Source: Streptomyces rubellomurinus (lineage in GTDB: Bacteria > Actinomycetota > Actinomycetes > Streptomycetales > Streptomycetaceae). From it: DNA of 53,819 bases. How positions within the stretch are numbered: position 1 is the first letter of the stretch; each line of letters starts with the position of its first letter. Below are positions 21,500-29,897 of the stretch, one piece after another. Location: positions 1-53,819 of the forward strand of contig NZ_JZKH01000052.1 of NCBI RefSeq assembly GCF_000961885.1, given 5' to 3'. Made by a program: the position numbers and the translations under genes. The notes under the pieces are model-generated. The model was given only the letters and a program-made list of their open reading frames with translations. It ran no database searches and was not told the origin of the DNA.

Positions 21500-21508
21500 A
21501 ACCATCCG

Positions 21509-21514
21509 ATTGTA
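21509..21514 (-). promoter_or_regulatory. -10 hexamer of the cysteine desulfurase gene
   Basis: TACAAT on the minus strand ends nine bases before the preferred start codon, and no Shine-Dalgarno intervenes. This implies a leaderless or nearly leaderless mRNA. A consensus -35 is not evident. Confidence 0.5.
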
Positions 21515-21602
21515 GAGGGCGGCCGCAAGCAACCGCCGTCGCCTACGCAGCTATCCGGCCACCGGCCGGGCCCGGTGCCGGACATGGGGCTCCGGGTCCG
21601 GT

Positions 21603-21633
21603 TTGCACCACCGCGCCGCCGAGCGGCTAGCCT
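21603..21633 (+). promoter_or_regulatory. Possible promoter of the IclR regulator gene
   Basis: TTGCAC (21603-21608) and TAGCCT (21628-21633) are separated by 19 bp, a long but tolerated spacing. The 229-bp gap between the divergent desulfurase and IclR genes holds both promoters and the repeat array at 21646-21708. Confidence 0.45.
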
Positions 21634-21645
21634 GACGAACGCTTC

Positions 21646-21708
21646 GCACCGGATCGACGAGCACCGGATCGGCGAGCACCGGACGAGCATCAGACGAGCA
21701 TCAGACGA
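21646..21708 (+). repeat. Tandem repeats in the IclR leader
   Basis: Two 15-bp copies of GCACCGGATCGRCGA (21646-21675) are followed by GCACCGGACGA (21676-21686) and two exact copies of GCATCAGACGA (21687-21708). The five units run head to tail and end 20 bp before the start codon, inside the likely 5' untranslated region. Confidence 0.85.
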
Positions 21709-21728
21709 GACCACCCCGGGGGGCCGCC

Positions 21729-22505
21729 ATGTCGCAGTCGGTCGACCGCGCGCTGACCCTGCTCGCCGCGCTCGGCGACGGCCCGCTGTCGCTGGAGCAG
21801 GCCGCCACCCGCCTGGGCGTGCACAAGTCCACCGCGCTGCGGCTGCTGCGCGACCTGGAGGAGCACGGCTTCGCCCGCCGCGAGCCGGACCTGCGCTACC
21901 GGCTGGGCGGCCGGGTGCTGTCGCTGGCGCACCGGGCGCTGGAGGAGATCGACGTCCGGCAGGTGGCCGCGCCGTACCTGGCGGCGCTGAACGCCCGCTG
22001 CGGCTTCACCGTCCAGTTGGCGGTGCTGCACGACGGCGAGGTGCTGTACGTGGACGAGGTGGCCGGGCAGCACGCCGCGCGGCCGCCCCGGATCGGGCGC
22101 CGGGCGCCGGTGACCGGGACGGCGGTCGGCCGGGTGCTGCTGGCGGGGCTGCCGGAGGACGGGGAGCGCGTGGACGGGCTGCCGCCGGAGCTGGCGGCGG
22201 TGCGCCGGCGCGGCTGGGCGGCGGAGTCGGCCGAGCACCGGGAGCCGGTGACGTGCGTGGCGGCGCCGGTGGCCGGCAGCGGCGGCCGGACGGTGGCGGC
22301 GTGCGCGCTGAGCGCCCCGGCGAGCCAGGTGCCGCCGGCCGAACTGGCCCGAATGGTGCCGGAGCTGCTGTGCACGGCGGAGGCGATCTCGCTGGCGTAC
22401 GGCGGCTCGCCTACTCCTCGCTGGTGCGAGAACCGTTGCGGTGCCAGGCCCGCGGGGCGCGCCAGCCGTACTTCAGGGCGAGCATCCGCAGCACGAAGGC
22501 GGTGA
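21729..22505 (+). CDS. IclR-family transcriptional regulator
   Basis: A 258-residue regulator. The winged helix (about 1-65) has LSLEQAATRLGVHKSTALRL and the effector domain shows FTVQLAVLHDGEVLYVDEV. The effector and targets are unknown. The ATG at 21729 has only a weak ribosome-binding site. The reading frame continues about 95 bp past the point where the convergent TRIC gene ends, giving an Arg-rich tail of about 30 residues that is not part of the IclR fold. This may be a genuine convergent overlap or a small frameshift near the end. The leader carries a striking tandem array. Confidence 0.85.
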   Translation: MSQSVDRALTLLAALGDGPLSLEQAATRLGVHKSTALRLLRDLEEHGFARREPDLRYRLGGRVLSLAHRALEEIDVRQVAAPYLAALNARCGFTVQLAVLHDGEVLYVDEVAGQHAARPPRIGRRAPVTGTAVGRVLLAGLPEDGERVDGLPPELAAVRRRGWAAESAEHREPVTCVAAPVAGSGGRTVAACALSAPASQVPPAELARMVPELLCTAEAISLAYGGSPTPRWCENRCGARPAGRASRTSGRASAARRR

Positions 22506-23070
22506 GCGCGGCGGCGGTGCCGGTGGCGCCGGTGAGGCGGTCCGCGCCGATGAGGAGGGCGACCAGGCCGGAGCCGACCAGCGCGGGGACGGCGTAGATC
22601 TCGCGGTCCCAGCGCAGCAGCGCGGGGATCTCCCCGGCCAGCACGTCGCGGATCACGCCGCCGCCGGCGGCGGTCACCATGCCGAGGGCGATGGCGGCGA
22701 CGGCGCCGAGCCCGTAGTCGTGGGCCTTGGCGGTGCCCGTGACGCAGAACAGGCCGAGGCCGAGCGCGTCGAGGGTCTGCACGGCCCGGTTGATCCGCTC
22801 GACCTCGGGGTGCAGGAAGAACACCACGAGCGCGGCGGCGAGCGGGGTGACGAAGTACCCGAGGTTGGTGAAGGCGGCGACCGGGGTGGCCCCGATGACC
22901 AGGTCGCGCATCACTCCGCCGCCGAGCGCGGTGACCTCGGCCAGGACGCAGATGCCGAAGATGTCCATGTTCTTGCGGACGGCGAGCAGGCCCCCGGAGA
23001 GGGCGAAGACGAAGATGCCGGCGAGGTCCAGGGACTGCTGCACGTCGGTGGGGAAGATCTGCGAGGTCAC
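22411..23070 (-). CDS. TRIC-type (UPF0126) membrane channel protein
   Basis: A membrane protein of 219 residues with about seven helices in two inverted-repeat halves. The repeat signature occurs twice, ALGGGVMRDLVIG and AAGGGVIRDVLAG, as in prokaryotic homologues of trimeric intracellular cation channels. It probably conducts K+ or other monovalent cations. The GTG at 23070 starts TSQIFPTDVQQSLDLAGIF, the length seen in the family. A CATAGT hexamer (23083-23078) lies exactly seven bases upstream, suggesting leaderless translation. The 3' end overlaps the convergent IclR gene by 95 bp. Confidence 0.88.
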   Translation of the reverse strand: MTSQIFPTDVQQSLDLAGIFVFALSGGLLAVRKNMDIFGICVLAEVTALGGGVMRDLVIGATPVAAFTNLGYFVTPLAAALVVFFLHPEVERINRAVQTLDALGLGLFCVTGTAKAHDYGLGAVAAIALGMVTAAGGGVIRDVLAGEIPALLRWDREIYAVPALVGSGLVALLIGADRLTGATGTAAALTAFVLRMLALKYGWRAPRAWHRNGSRTSEE

Positions 23071-23217
23071 GGAGACAACTATGACCCGAGCGGAGACCTC
23101 CTCCGGCACGAGCGGAACCGCCCGCTCCGCCCGGCCGGATGGTCACGGTCCGGTGGAGAAGCCGCCCGCTCCGGACGTTCCATCTCCCCCGAACGACCCC
23201 TGCCCCACCGTTTCGGC

Positions 23218-23223
23218 TAGCCT
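23218..23223 (+). promoter_or_regulatory. -10 hexamer of the acyltransferase gene
   Basis: TAGCCT lies six bases before the GTG at 23230 with no Shine-Dalgarno between, which predicts a leaderless transcript. Confidence 0.5.
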
Positions 23224-23229
23224 CCGCCT

Positions 23230-24636
23230 GTGAAGCTGATCGAACGCGCATCCAGGCGACGCACCGGCGGCCAGGCCGTCGACGGCGCTCCCCCGTCCCC
23301 CGCCCCGTCGAGACTCGCCTGGCTCGACGCGCTGCGCGGCATAGCCGCCCTCTCGGTCGCGGTGTACCATCTCGCGCTGCCGTTCTACTGGATACCCCAC
23401 GGCACCAAGGTCCCCGGCTACGCGGACCCCGGGCTGTTCGGCGTGATGCTGTTCTTCCTGGTCAGCGGGTACATCATCCCGGCCTCGCTGGAGCGGCGCG
23501 GTGACGTCCGCGGCTTCTGGGCGGGCCGGTTCTTCCGGATCCTCCCGGTGGCCGTCCTGACCGTGGTCGGCAGCCTGCTGATCCTGCCCCGCCCCTACGC
23601 GGTGGTCCAGGGCTTCGCCTTCGACCACCCGCTGCTGTCCTCCGTGGCCAACGGCCTGATGCTGCAGGACATGATGGGCATCCCGAACATCATCGGGGTG
23701 ATGTGGACGCTCACCTACGAGATGATCTTCTACTACTTCGTGACGGCCCTGTTCGTCATGGGGTGGCACCGCAAGAGCGCGCCCATCGCGATCGGCTTCG
23801 CGGGCTTCGCCCTGGTGCTCGGCAGCTGGCTGGCCCTCGGCACCATCTCCACCGACCTGGCCTCGACCCGGCACCTGGTCGCCGCGGCCGCCCTGGTCGT
23901 CGCCATGGCGATGGCCTGCATCTTCAGCGGCCGCTTCGACCTGACCCGCTGGGGCGGGCTGATGCTCGGCGGCCTCGGGCTGGCGCTGATCCTGCTGAAC
24001 AGCCGGTCCACCGGCTTCGAGACCATGATGATCTTCGCCACGATGTTCGCGGGGACCGTCCTCTACCGGCTGGAGCACGGCCAGATCGACCGGCTCCCCG
24101 CCATCCTCACCTGCGTCTTCGTGGCCGCCTCCGGCTTCACGGTCGGCTACCTCTACAACCGCGGCGCGGCCATGGGGCGGACCTTCACCGGCGGCTCGTG
24201 GATGTCGTTCTCGTACGCCTACCTCGCCGCCTGGGCGGTGTTCGCGATCGGCATGCTGCTGCGCAAGCGCCGCTGGCCGCGCTGGCTCAGCTGGCTGGGC
24301 GCGATCAGCTTCTCCGTCTACCTGCTGCACAACCCGCTGATCCACGGCATGAACTGGATGCTGCAGGGGCACGCGCCGATCGTCACCTGGAAGGACCGGA
24401 GCATCCAGTTCGCCGCCTTCATGGGCGCGCTGCTGCTGATCAGCTGGATCGCCTACCGGCTGGTCGAGATCCCGTTCCAGAACCTGGGCCGCAAGGCCGT
24501 CAAGGCGCTGAACCGCCGCTTCCCGGCGAGCTTCACCCCGCCGCCCGTCGCCGGCGAGCGGCCGGCCGCCGGCACGGTGGTCGCCCAGGCCGCGCCGGTC
24601 GAGCCCGAGAAGGCGCTGTCCGGCACCGGCAGCTGA
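23230..24636 (+). CDS. Acyltransferase-3 family integral membrane protein
   Basis: A 468-residue member of the acyltransferase-3 (OafA/NodX-like) family, which O-acylates sugars, lipids or antibiotics at the membrane. The family motif RLAWLDALRGIAALSVAVYH is at the N-terminus, with the conserved Arg and His. FLVSGYIIPASL and FWAGRFFRILP follow, then about ten membrane helices. The C-terminal 40 residues are soluble and Pro/Ala-rich. The acceptor is unknown and no neighbouring glycan genes give a hint. The GTG at 23230 appears leaderless. A strong hairpin follows the gene. Confidence 0.88.
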   Translation: MKLIERASRRRTGGQAVDGAPPSPAPSRLAWLDALRGIAALSVAVYHLALPFYWIPHGTKVPGYADPGLFGVMLFFLVSGYIIPASLERRGDVRGFWAGRFFRILPVAVLTVVGSLLILPRPYAVVQGFAFDHPLLSSVANGLMLQDMMGIPNIIGVMWTLTYEMIFYYFVTALFVMGWHRKSAPIAIGFAGFALVLGSWLALGTISTDLASTRHLVAAAALVVAMAMACIFSGRFDLTRWGGLMLGGLGLALILLNSRSTGFETMMIFATMFAGTVLYRLEHGQIDRLPAILTCVFVAASGFTVGYLYNRGAAMGRTFTGGSWMSFSYAYLAAWAVFAIGMLLRKRRWPRWLSWLGAISFSVYLLHNPLIHGMNWMLQGHAPIVTWKDRSIQFAAFMGALLLISWIAYRLVEIPFQNLGRKAVKALNRRFPASFTPPPVAGERPAAGTVVAQAAPVEPEKALSGTGS

Positions 24637-24651
24637 CGCCCGGACGAACGA

Positions 24652-24688
24652 AGTCCGCCCGCCCCCGGCTGCCGGGGGCGGGCGGACT
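24652..24688 (+). terminator. Terminator of the acyltransferase gene
   Basis: An 18-bp perfect inverted repeat (24652-24669 with 24671-24688) folds around a small loop and is followed by CTTCTCTCTC. It lies between the acyltransferase gene and the convergent transporter operon and may serve both. Confidence 0.8.
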
Positions 24689-24742
24689 CTTCTCTCTCGA
24701 CGACGCTCGGCTCGCCGCGTCAGCCGGGTTCTCCGGGCTGTG

Positions 24743-25798
24743 CTACTCGTTCCCCTCGCTCCGCTCGGGGAAGTGGCACGCCACCTGGTGCCCCGTCTTC
24801 AGCGTCGCCAGCGGCGGCTCCTGCGCGGCGCAGACGTCCTGCGCCTTCCAGCACCGGGTGCGGAAGCGGCAGCCGCTGGGCGGGTTGATCGGCGAGGGGA
24901 CGTCGCCCTTGAGCAGGATCCGCTCGCGGCCGCCCTGCTGGCGGCGGCGCGGGTCGGGGACCGGCACCGCGGACATCAGGGCGTTGGTGTACGGGTGCAT
25001 CGGGCCGCTGTAGAGCGAGTCGCGGTCGGCGATCTCGACGACCTTGCCGAGGTACATCACCGCCACCCGGTCCGAGACGTGCCGGACCACCGAGAGGTCG
25101 TGCGCGATGATCAGGTAGGTCAGACCGAGCTCCCGCTGGAGGTCGTCGAGCAGGTTGACGACCTGGGCCTGGATCGAGACGTCGAGCGCCGAGACCGGCT
25201 CGTCCGCGACGATCATCTTGGGCCGCAGGGCGAGCGCCCGGGCGATGCCGATGCGCTGGCGCTGGCCGCCGGAGAACTCGTGCGGGTACCGGTTGTAGTG
25301 CTCGGGGCTGAGCCCGCACAGCTCCAGCAGGTCCTGGACGGCCTTCTTGAGCCCGCCCTCCGGGACCGCGTCCTGCAGCTTGAAGGGCGCGCCGACGATG
25401 GTGCCGACGGTGTGCCGCGGGTTCAGCGAGGAGTACGGGTCCTGGAAGATCATCTGGATGTCGCGGCGCAGCGGCCGCATCGCGCCGACGCCCAGGTGGG
25501 TGATGTCGGTGCCCTCGAACTCGATCTTCCCGCCGGTGGGCTCGTCGAGCCGGGTGACGAGCCGGCCCATCGTCGACTTGCCGCAGCCGGACTCGCCGAC
25601 GACGCCCAGGGTCTCGCCGGCGTTGACGGTGAAGTCGATGCCGTCGACGGCCCGGACGGCGCCGGTCTGGCGCCGCAGCAGCCCGCCCTTGATCGGGAAG
25701 TGCCGGGTCAGGCCGGTCACCTTCAGCAGCGGCTCGCGCACGTCGGCGGGCGTGGACGACGGGATCGCCGCCGCCTCTGTCGCCTGAGTGTCCGTCAT
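24743..25798 (-). CDS. Oligopeptide ABC importer, ATP-binding protein (OppF/DppF type)
   Basis: A 351-residue ATPase, last in the importer operon. It has Walker A GESGCGKST, Q-loop MIFQDPYSSLNP, signature FSGGQRQRIG, Walker B MIVADEPVSALD and the switch histidine in IAHDLSVV. The C-terminal oligopeptide/dipeptide extension with INPPSGCRFRTRC carries the cysteines that often bind an iron-sulfur cluster. It pairs with the D-type ATPase encoded upstream. The ATG lies 64 bp after that gene's stop codon. Confidence 0.95.
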   Translation of the reverse strand: MTDTQATEAAAIPSSTPADVREPLLKVTGLTRHFPIKGGLLRRQTGAVRAVDGIDFTVNAGETLGVVGESGCGKSTMGRLVTRLDEPTGGKIEFEGTDITHLGVGAMRPLRRDIQMIFQDPYSSLNPRHTVGTIVGAPFKLQDAVPEGGLKKAVQDLLELCGLSPEHYNRYPHEFSGGQRQRIGIARALALRPKMIVADEPVSALDVSIQAQVVNLLDDLQRELGLTYLIIAHDLSVVRHVSDRVAVMYLGKVVEIADRDSLYSGPMHPYTNALMSAVPVPDPRRRQQGGRERILLKGDVPSPINPPSGCRFRTRCWKAQDVCAAQEPPLATLKTGHQVACHFPERSEGNE

Positions 25799-25862
25799 CG
25801 GTTCTCTCCAGAATGGTGGTACGAGGCCGGGCTCGCGGAGGCCGTCCTCACAGAGGCCGGGC

Positions 25863-26951
25863 TCACAGCCGGGGCGCGATCTCTTCGGCGAAGATGCGGT
25901 GCCGTTCGGCCACCGGGAGGTGGCAGGCCGCGTGGTGCCCGGGGGCGGCCTCGGTCAGCACCGGCAGCTCGCTGCTGGAGCGCCCGCCGGTCAGGTCGGC
26001 GTACGGGCAGCGCGGGTGGAAGGCGCAGCCGCTCGGCACGTTGATCAGGCTGGGCGGGGTGCCCTTGACCGGGACGAGCCGTTCCTGCAGCTCCCGGTCG
26101 AGGCGCGGCATGGAGCCCAGCAGACCCCAGGTGTAGGGGTGTTCGGGCGCGTCGAAGAGGGTCTCGGCGGGGCCGCGCTCGATGCACTTGCCGCCGTACA
26201 TGACCAGGATGTCGTCGGCGAGCTCGGCGACGACGCCGAGGTCGTGCGTGATGATGATGACGGCGGAGCCGAACTCGGCCTGGAGGTCGCGGATCAGGTC
26301 CAGGATCTGGGCCTGGACGGTGACGTCGAGGGCGGTGGTGGGCTCGTCGGCGATCAGCAGCGAGGGGTCGTTGACCAGCGCCATGGCGATCATGGCGCGC
26401 TGGCGCATGCCGCCGGAGAACTGGTGCGGGTAGTCGTCCACCCGGCGGTCGGGCTGCGGGATGCCGACCCGGTCGAGCATCTCGACGGCGCGGGCGCGGG
26501 CCTGCTTCTTGGAGGCCTGGGGGTGGTGCACCCGGTACGCCTCGACGATCTGCTGCCCCACCGTGTAGTAGGGGTGCATCGCGGTCAGCGGGTCCTGGAA
26601 GATCATCGCCAGTTCCCGGCCGCGCAGTTGGCGCACCCGGTCGGGGCCGGCCGCGATCAGGTCCTCGCCGTCGAGCCGGATCTCGCCGGTGATGCCGGCC
26701 CGCTTGCTGCGGTGCAGGCCCATGATGGCGAGCGAGGTGACGGACTTGCCGGAGCCGGACTCGCCGACGATGCCGAGGGTGCGGCCCTTGTGCAGGTCGA
26801 AGCTGACGCCGTCGACCGAGCGGACCAGGCCGTCGTCGGTGTCGAAGTGGACGCGCAGGTCGCGGACGGAGAGGAACGGGTCGCCGGCCGGGGCCGGGTT
26901 CCGGGGGGCGTCCTGCACGGCGTCCGCCGCGGTCTTGTTGAGGTCGGTCAC
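25863..26951 (-). CDS. Oligopeptide ABC importer, ATP-binding protein (OppD/DppD type)
   Basis: A 362-residue ATPase with Walker A GESGSGKS, signature [10 protein letters not shown], Walker [13 protein letters not shown] and HDLGVVAE. The C-terminal [15 protein letters not shown] is the family's cysteine motif. The GTG at 26951 overlaps the stop codon of the upstream permease gene by four bases (GTGA), indicating translational coupling. Residues 1-25 are a poorly conserved Asp/Ala/Pro extension. Confidence 0.95.
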   Translation of the reverse strand: MTDLNKTAADAVQDAPRNPAPAGDPFLSVRDLRVHFDTDDGLVRSVDGVSFDLHKGRTLGIVGESGSGKSVTSLAIMGLHRSKRAGITGEIRLDGEDLIAAGPDRVRQLRGRELAMIFQDPLTAMHPYYTVGQQIVEAYRVHHPQASKKQARARAVEMLDRVGIPQPDRRVDDYPHQFSGGMRQRAMIAMALVNDPSLLIADEPTTALDVTVQAQILDLIRDLQAEFGSAVIIITHDLGVVAELADDILVMYGGKCIERGPAETLFDAPEHPYTWGLLGSMPRLDRELQERLVPVKGTPPSLINVPSGCAFHPRCPYADLTGGRSSSELPVLTEAAPGHHAACHLPVAERHRIFAEEIAPRL

Positions 26952-27958
26952 GAGAGCCTCACCCGGGGGTCGACGAGCGCGTACAGGAGGTCGACCACGA
27001 GGTTGCAGACGACGATGAAGAAGGCGGCGAGCAGGGTGACGCCGAGGATCTTGGGCAGGTCGTTGTCGGAGATCGCCTGGACGGCGAACTGGCCGACGCC
27101 CTTGAGCGAGAACACCTGCTCGGTGATGAGCGCACCGCCGAGCAGCAGGCCGAGGTCCATGCCGAAGATGGTGATGATGGGCGTGAGCGCGGAGCGCAGC
27201 CCGTGCTTGACGACGACCTTGCGCTCGGCCAGGCCCTTGGCCCGGGCGGTGCGGATGTAGTCCTCGCTCATGGTCTCCAGCATTCCGGCGCGGGTGAGCC
27301 GGGCGTAGAGCGCGGAGTAGAGGAAGGCCAGCGAGACCCACGGCAGGATCAGGTTGCGGGCCCACATCAGCGGGTCGTCGGTGAAGTCGACGTACTCGAG
27401 GTTGTCCAGGATCGGCCACTCGTAGCTGAACAGCGTCAGCAGCAGGGCGCCGGTGAAGAAGACCGGCAGCGAGACGCCGGCCAGGGCGACGCCCATGGAG
27501 AGCCGGTCGAAGATCGACCGCGGCTTGAGGGCGGAGATCACGCCGGTGGTGACACCGGAGACCAGCCAGAGCACCGCCGCGCCGATGGCGAGCGAGATGG
27601 TGACCGGGATCCGGCTGGTCATCTCCGGCCAGACCTCGAGGTGGTTCTTGAAGGAGTAGCCGAAGCAGGGCACGTGGCAGGTGGCCGGTTCCGGGCCGAA
27701 CTTGTACTCGGCGCCGCTGACCAGGGCCTTCAGGAAGTTCCAGTACTGGGTGTACAGCGGCTGGTCGAGGCCGAGGTTCGACTTGACCGCCGCGATCGCC
27801 TCGGGGGACGGGTTCTTCCCGATGTACTGGGCGGCCAGCTGGTCGGTGGTCTCGCCGGCGAAGCGCGGGAGCAGGAAGAAGATCGCGAAGGTGACCGCGC
27901 TGACCACCAGCAGCAGCACGACGGCCGCGAAGATCCTGCGAATGATGTAGGCAAACAC
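26948..27958 (-). CDS. Oligopeptide ABC importer, permease (OppB/DppB type)
   Basis: A 336-residue permease with six membrane helices and the N-terminal MFAYIIRRIFAAVVLLLVVS seen in OppB proteins. The coupling loop EDYIRTARAKGL is clear. An external segment of about 70 residues (about 35-105) follows helix 1 and contains two cysteines (TCHVPC). It heads the B-D-F part of the operon, and a long GC hairpin separates it from the binding-protein gene. Confidence 0.95.
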   Translation of the reverse strand: MFAYIIRRIFAAVVLLLVVSAVTFAIFFLLPRFAGETTDQLAAQYIGKNPSPEAIAAVKSNLGLDQPLYTQYWNFLKALVSGAEYKFGPEPATCHVPCFGYSFKNHLEVWPEMTSRIPVTISLAIGAAVLWLVSGVTTGVISALKPRSIFDRLSMGVALAGVSLPVFFTGALLLTLFSYEWPILDNLEYVDFTDDPLMWARNLILPWVSLAFLYSALYARLTRAGMLETMSEDYIRTARAKGLAERKVVVKHGLRSALTPIITIFGMDLGLLLGGALITEQVFSLKGVGQFAVQAISDNDLPKILGVTLLAAFFIVVCNLVVDLLYALVDPRVRLS

Positions 27959-27972
27959 AGTTGGGCGGCTCG

Positions 27973-28017
27973 GGCGCCCGCCGCCGTCCGGGATCTTCCG
28001 GACGGGCGGCGGGCGCC
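27973..28017 (-). terminator. Intra-operon hairpin after the binding-protein gene
   Basis: A 19-bp stem with one bulged base (27973-27991 with 27998-28017) and a six-base loop lies between the binding-lipoprotein and OppB-type genes. Without a U-tract it is more likely to limit read-through and protect the upstream mRNA than to stop all transcription. Confidence 0.7.
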
Positions 28018-28072
28018 GCTGCCTTCACCTGCCTTCAGGGATGCGGAGCCGCTCGTGCTCTCGCTCGGGCTC

Positions 28073-29845
28073 TTACTTGGTGGTGCCGATGTTCAGGTAG
28101 TCGTACTCACCCGAGAAGGCCGGGGTGGACGCGATGTTGGTCGCGTTGTCCGGGCGGTAGAGGAAGACCTTGAAGTCGGTCAGCGGGACGTAGGTCGCGG
28201 ACTCCATGACCTTCTTGTCGATGTCGCCGTAGATCTTCTCGCGGGCGGCCCGGTCGGGGTTGACCGCGGCGTCGTCGAGCAGCTTGTTGACCGCCGGGTC
28301 GTTCAGCTGCGCGAGGTTGCTGTTGCCGGAGGGCTTGATCGCCCGGCCGTCGACGATCTGCTGCAGGAAGCCGTAGCCGGTCGGCCAGTCGGCGCCCCAC
28401 TGCATCATCATCAGGCCGATGTTGTGGTCCTGGGTGAACTGCGGCGCGCCGGCCGAGTCGGTCAGGTACTTGCCCTGCGGGAACTGCTGGATCTCGACGT
28501 TGATGCCGACCTTCTTCAGCTGCGCCTGGATCTGGGTGGCGGCAGCGACCTCGGTGGCACGCTCGGTGCGGGCGGACAGGACGGTGCTGATGCTGTCCTT
28601 GCCGCAGGCCTTCAGGGCGTCCTTGGCCTTGGCCTCGTCACCCTTGTTGTCCTTGGTCTCGTACAGGTTGAAGTCCTGGTGGCCCGGGATGTCCGGCGGG
28701 AGCACGGTGTTGGCCACCTGGCCGCGGATCGGGCCGCCGAGCGCGGTCTGCACCGCGACCTTGTCGATCGCGAACTGGACGGCCTTGCGGCACTCGATGT
28801 TGTCGAACGGCGCGACCTTGCTGTTGATCGCCATGTAGACCAGGCGGCCGCCGTAGGCGTTGTCGGTCTTGGCCTTGAGCTTGTCGTCGCGCAGGATCTG
28901 CGCCTGGGTCTGCGGGTCGACGCCGCCGCCCACCAGGTCGACCTGGGCGTTGCCGGCCAGCAGGTCCTTGTCGATGGTGGCCTGGTCGATGTTCATCTTG
29001 AGCACGATCTTGTCCGCGAGCTGCTTGCGGATCGGGTCGGTGCTCTTGTCCCAGTTGGTGTTCGGCACCAGGACGGCCTGCTTGCCGTCCTCGTAGGACT
29101 CGAACTTGTAGGAGCCCGAGGCCGCGATGTGCTTCACGTAGTCGGCGCCGGTGTCCTTGGCCTGCGGGACCGGCACCGTCTGCGGGGCGCTGACCAGGTA
29201 GTCGAAGTCCGCGAACGGGTGCTGCAGGTGGAAGATGATCGTCGTGTCGTCCGGCGTCTCGATCGACTTCAGGTCGCCGGACTTGTCCTTGTACGGGCCC
29301 TGGTACTTGTCCGGGTTGTCGACCAGCAGGTCGTGGAAGTACGTCGGGCCGTTGGAGTTCACCTCGGGCGCGAAGTTCGAGCGCTCCACGGCGTACTTGA
29401 CGTCCTTGGAGGTGATCGGGGTGCCGTCGTCGTACTTCAGGCCGGCGCGCAGCTTGTACGTCCAGGTCAGGCCGTCCGCGCTGGGCTGGCCCAGGGACTC
29501 GGCGAGGTCCGGTACGAGCTTGTTGCCGTCCTCGCCCGCGGCCGGGTTGAAGGTGGTCAGCGGACGGCCGTACAGGCGCGAGAAGTTGTAGATGTAGGCG
29601 TAGTACGTGTTGCCCGGGTCGAGGGAGTCCGGGGTGCCCTTCATCTCGTAGGTGACCGTCCCGCCCTTCTTGTCCGAGGCGTTGACGATGTTCTTGACGG
29701 CCGCGTTGGCGCCGCCGGCGTTGGCGTCGTTGGCGCCGGCCGAGGACTTGCCGCTGCCGCCCTTGGCGCTGGACGAACAGCCGGTGACGACCATGACCAC
29801 GGCGGCGGCCGCGGCGGTCAGCGCGAGGGTGCGGGACCTACGCAT
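28073..29845 (-). CDS. Oligopeptide-binding lipoprotein (SBP_bac_5)
   Basis: A 590-residue extracellular solute-binding protein. The signal peptide begins MRRSRTLALTAAAAAVVMVV and the lipobox VTGC puts the lipidated Cys near residue 22. A Gly/Ser/Ala/Asn-rich linker follows to about residue 45. The mature part shows the peptide-binding fold (TPDSLDPGNTYY, WTYKLRAGLKYDDGTPITSK, LQWGAD-like segment). It captures peptides for the adjacent permeases. Its place between the two permease genes is unusual. I chose the ATG at 29845, directly before the basic signal region. Confidence 0.94.
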   Translation of the reverse strand: MRRSRTLALTAAAAAVVMVVTGCSSSAKGGSGKSSAGANDANAGGANAAVKNIVNASDKKGGTVTYEMKGTPDSLDPGNTYYAYIYNFSRLYGRPLTTFNPAAGEDGNKLVPDLAESLGQPSADGLTWTYKLRAGLKYDDGTPITSKDVKYAVERSNFAPEVNSNGPTYFHDLLVDNPDKYQGPYKDKSGDLKSIETPDDTTIIFHLQHPFADFDYLVSAPQTVPVPQAKDTGADYVKHIAASGSYKFESYEDGKQAVLVPNTNWDKSTDPIRKQLADKIVLKMNIDQATIDKDLLAGNAQVDLVGGGVDPQTQAQILRDDKLKAKTDNAYGGRLVYMAINSKVAPFDNIECRKAVQFAIDKVAVQTALGGPIRGQVANTVLPPDIPGHQDFNLYETKDNKGDEAKAKDALKACGKDSISTVLSARTERATEVAAATQIQAQLKKVGINVEIQQFPQGKYLTDSAGAPQFTQDHNIGLMMMQWGADWPTGYGFLQQIVDGRAIKPSGNSNLAQLNDPAVNKLLDDAAVNPDRAAREKIYGDIDKKVMESATYVPLTDFKVFLYRPDNATNIASTPAFSGEYDYLNIGTTK

Positions 29846-29897
29846 GGGTGAGATCAACCCCTTGAGGATGTGGAGGAGGGAGGTTCCTGACGCAGAG

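Noticed and set aside
21646..21708. CRISPR-like repeat array
   Set aside because: The units are directly adjacent without spacers and are only 11-15 bp long; no cas gene is near.
23070..23109. Upstream GTG at 23109 as the TRIC start
   Set aside because: It would add 13 non-conserved residues, and the CATAGT hexamer would then lie inside the coding region. The GTG at 23070 fits the family N-terminus.
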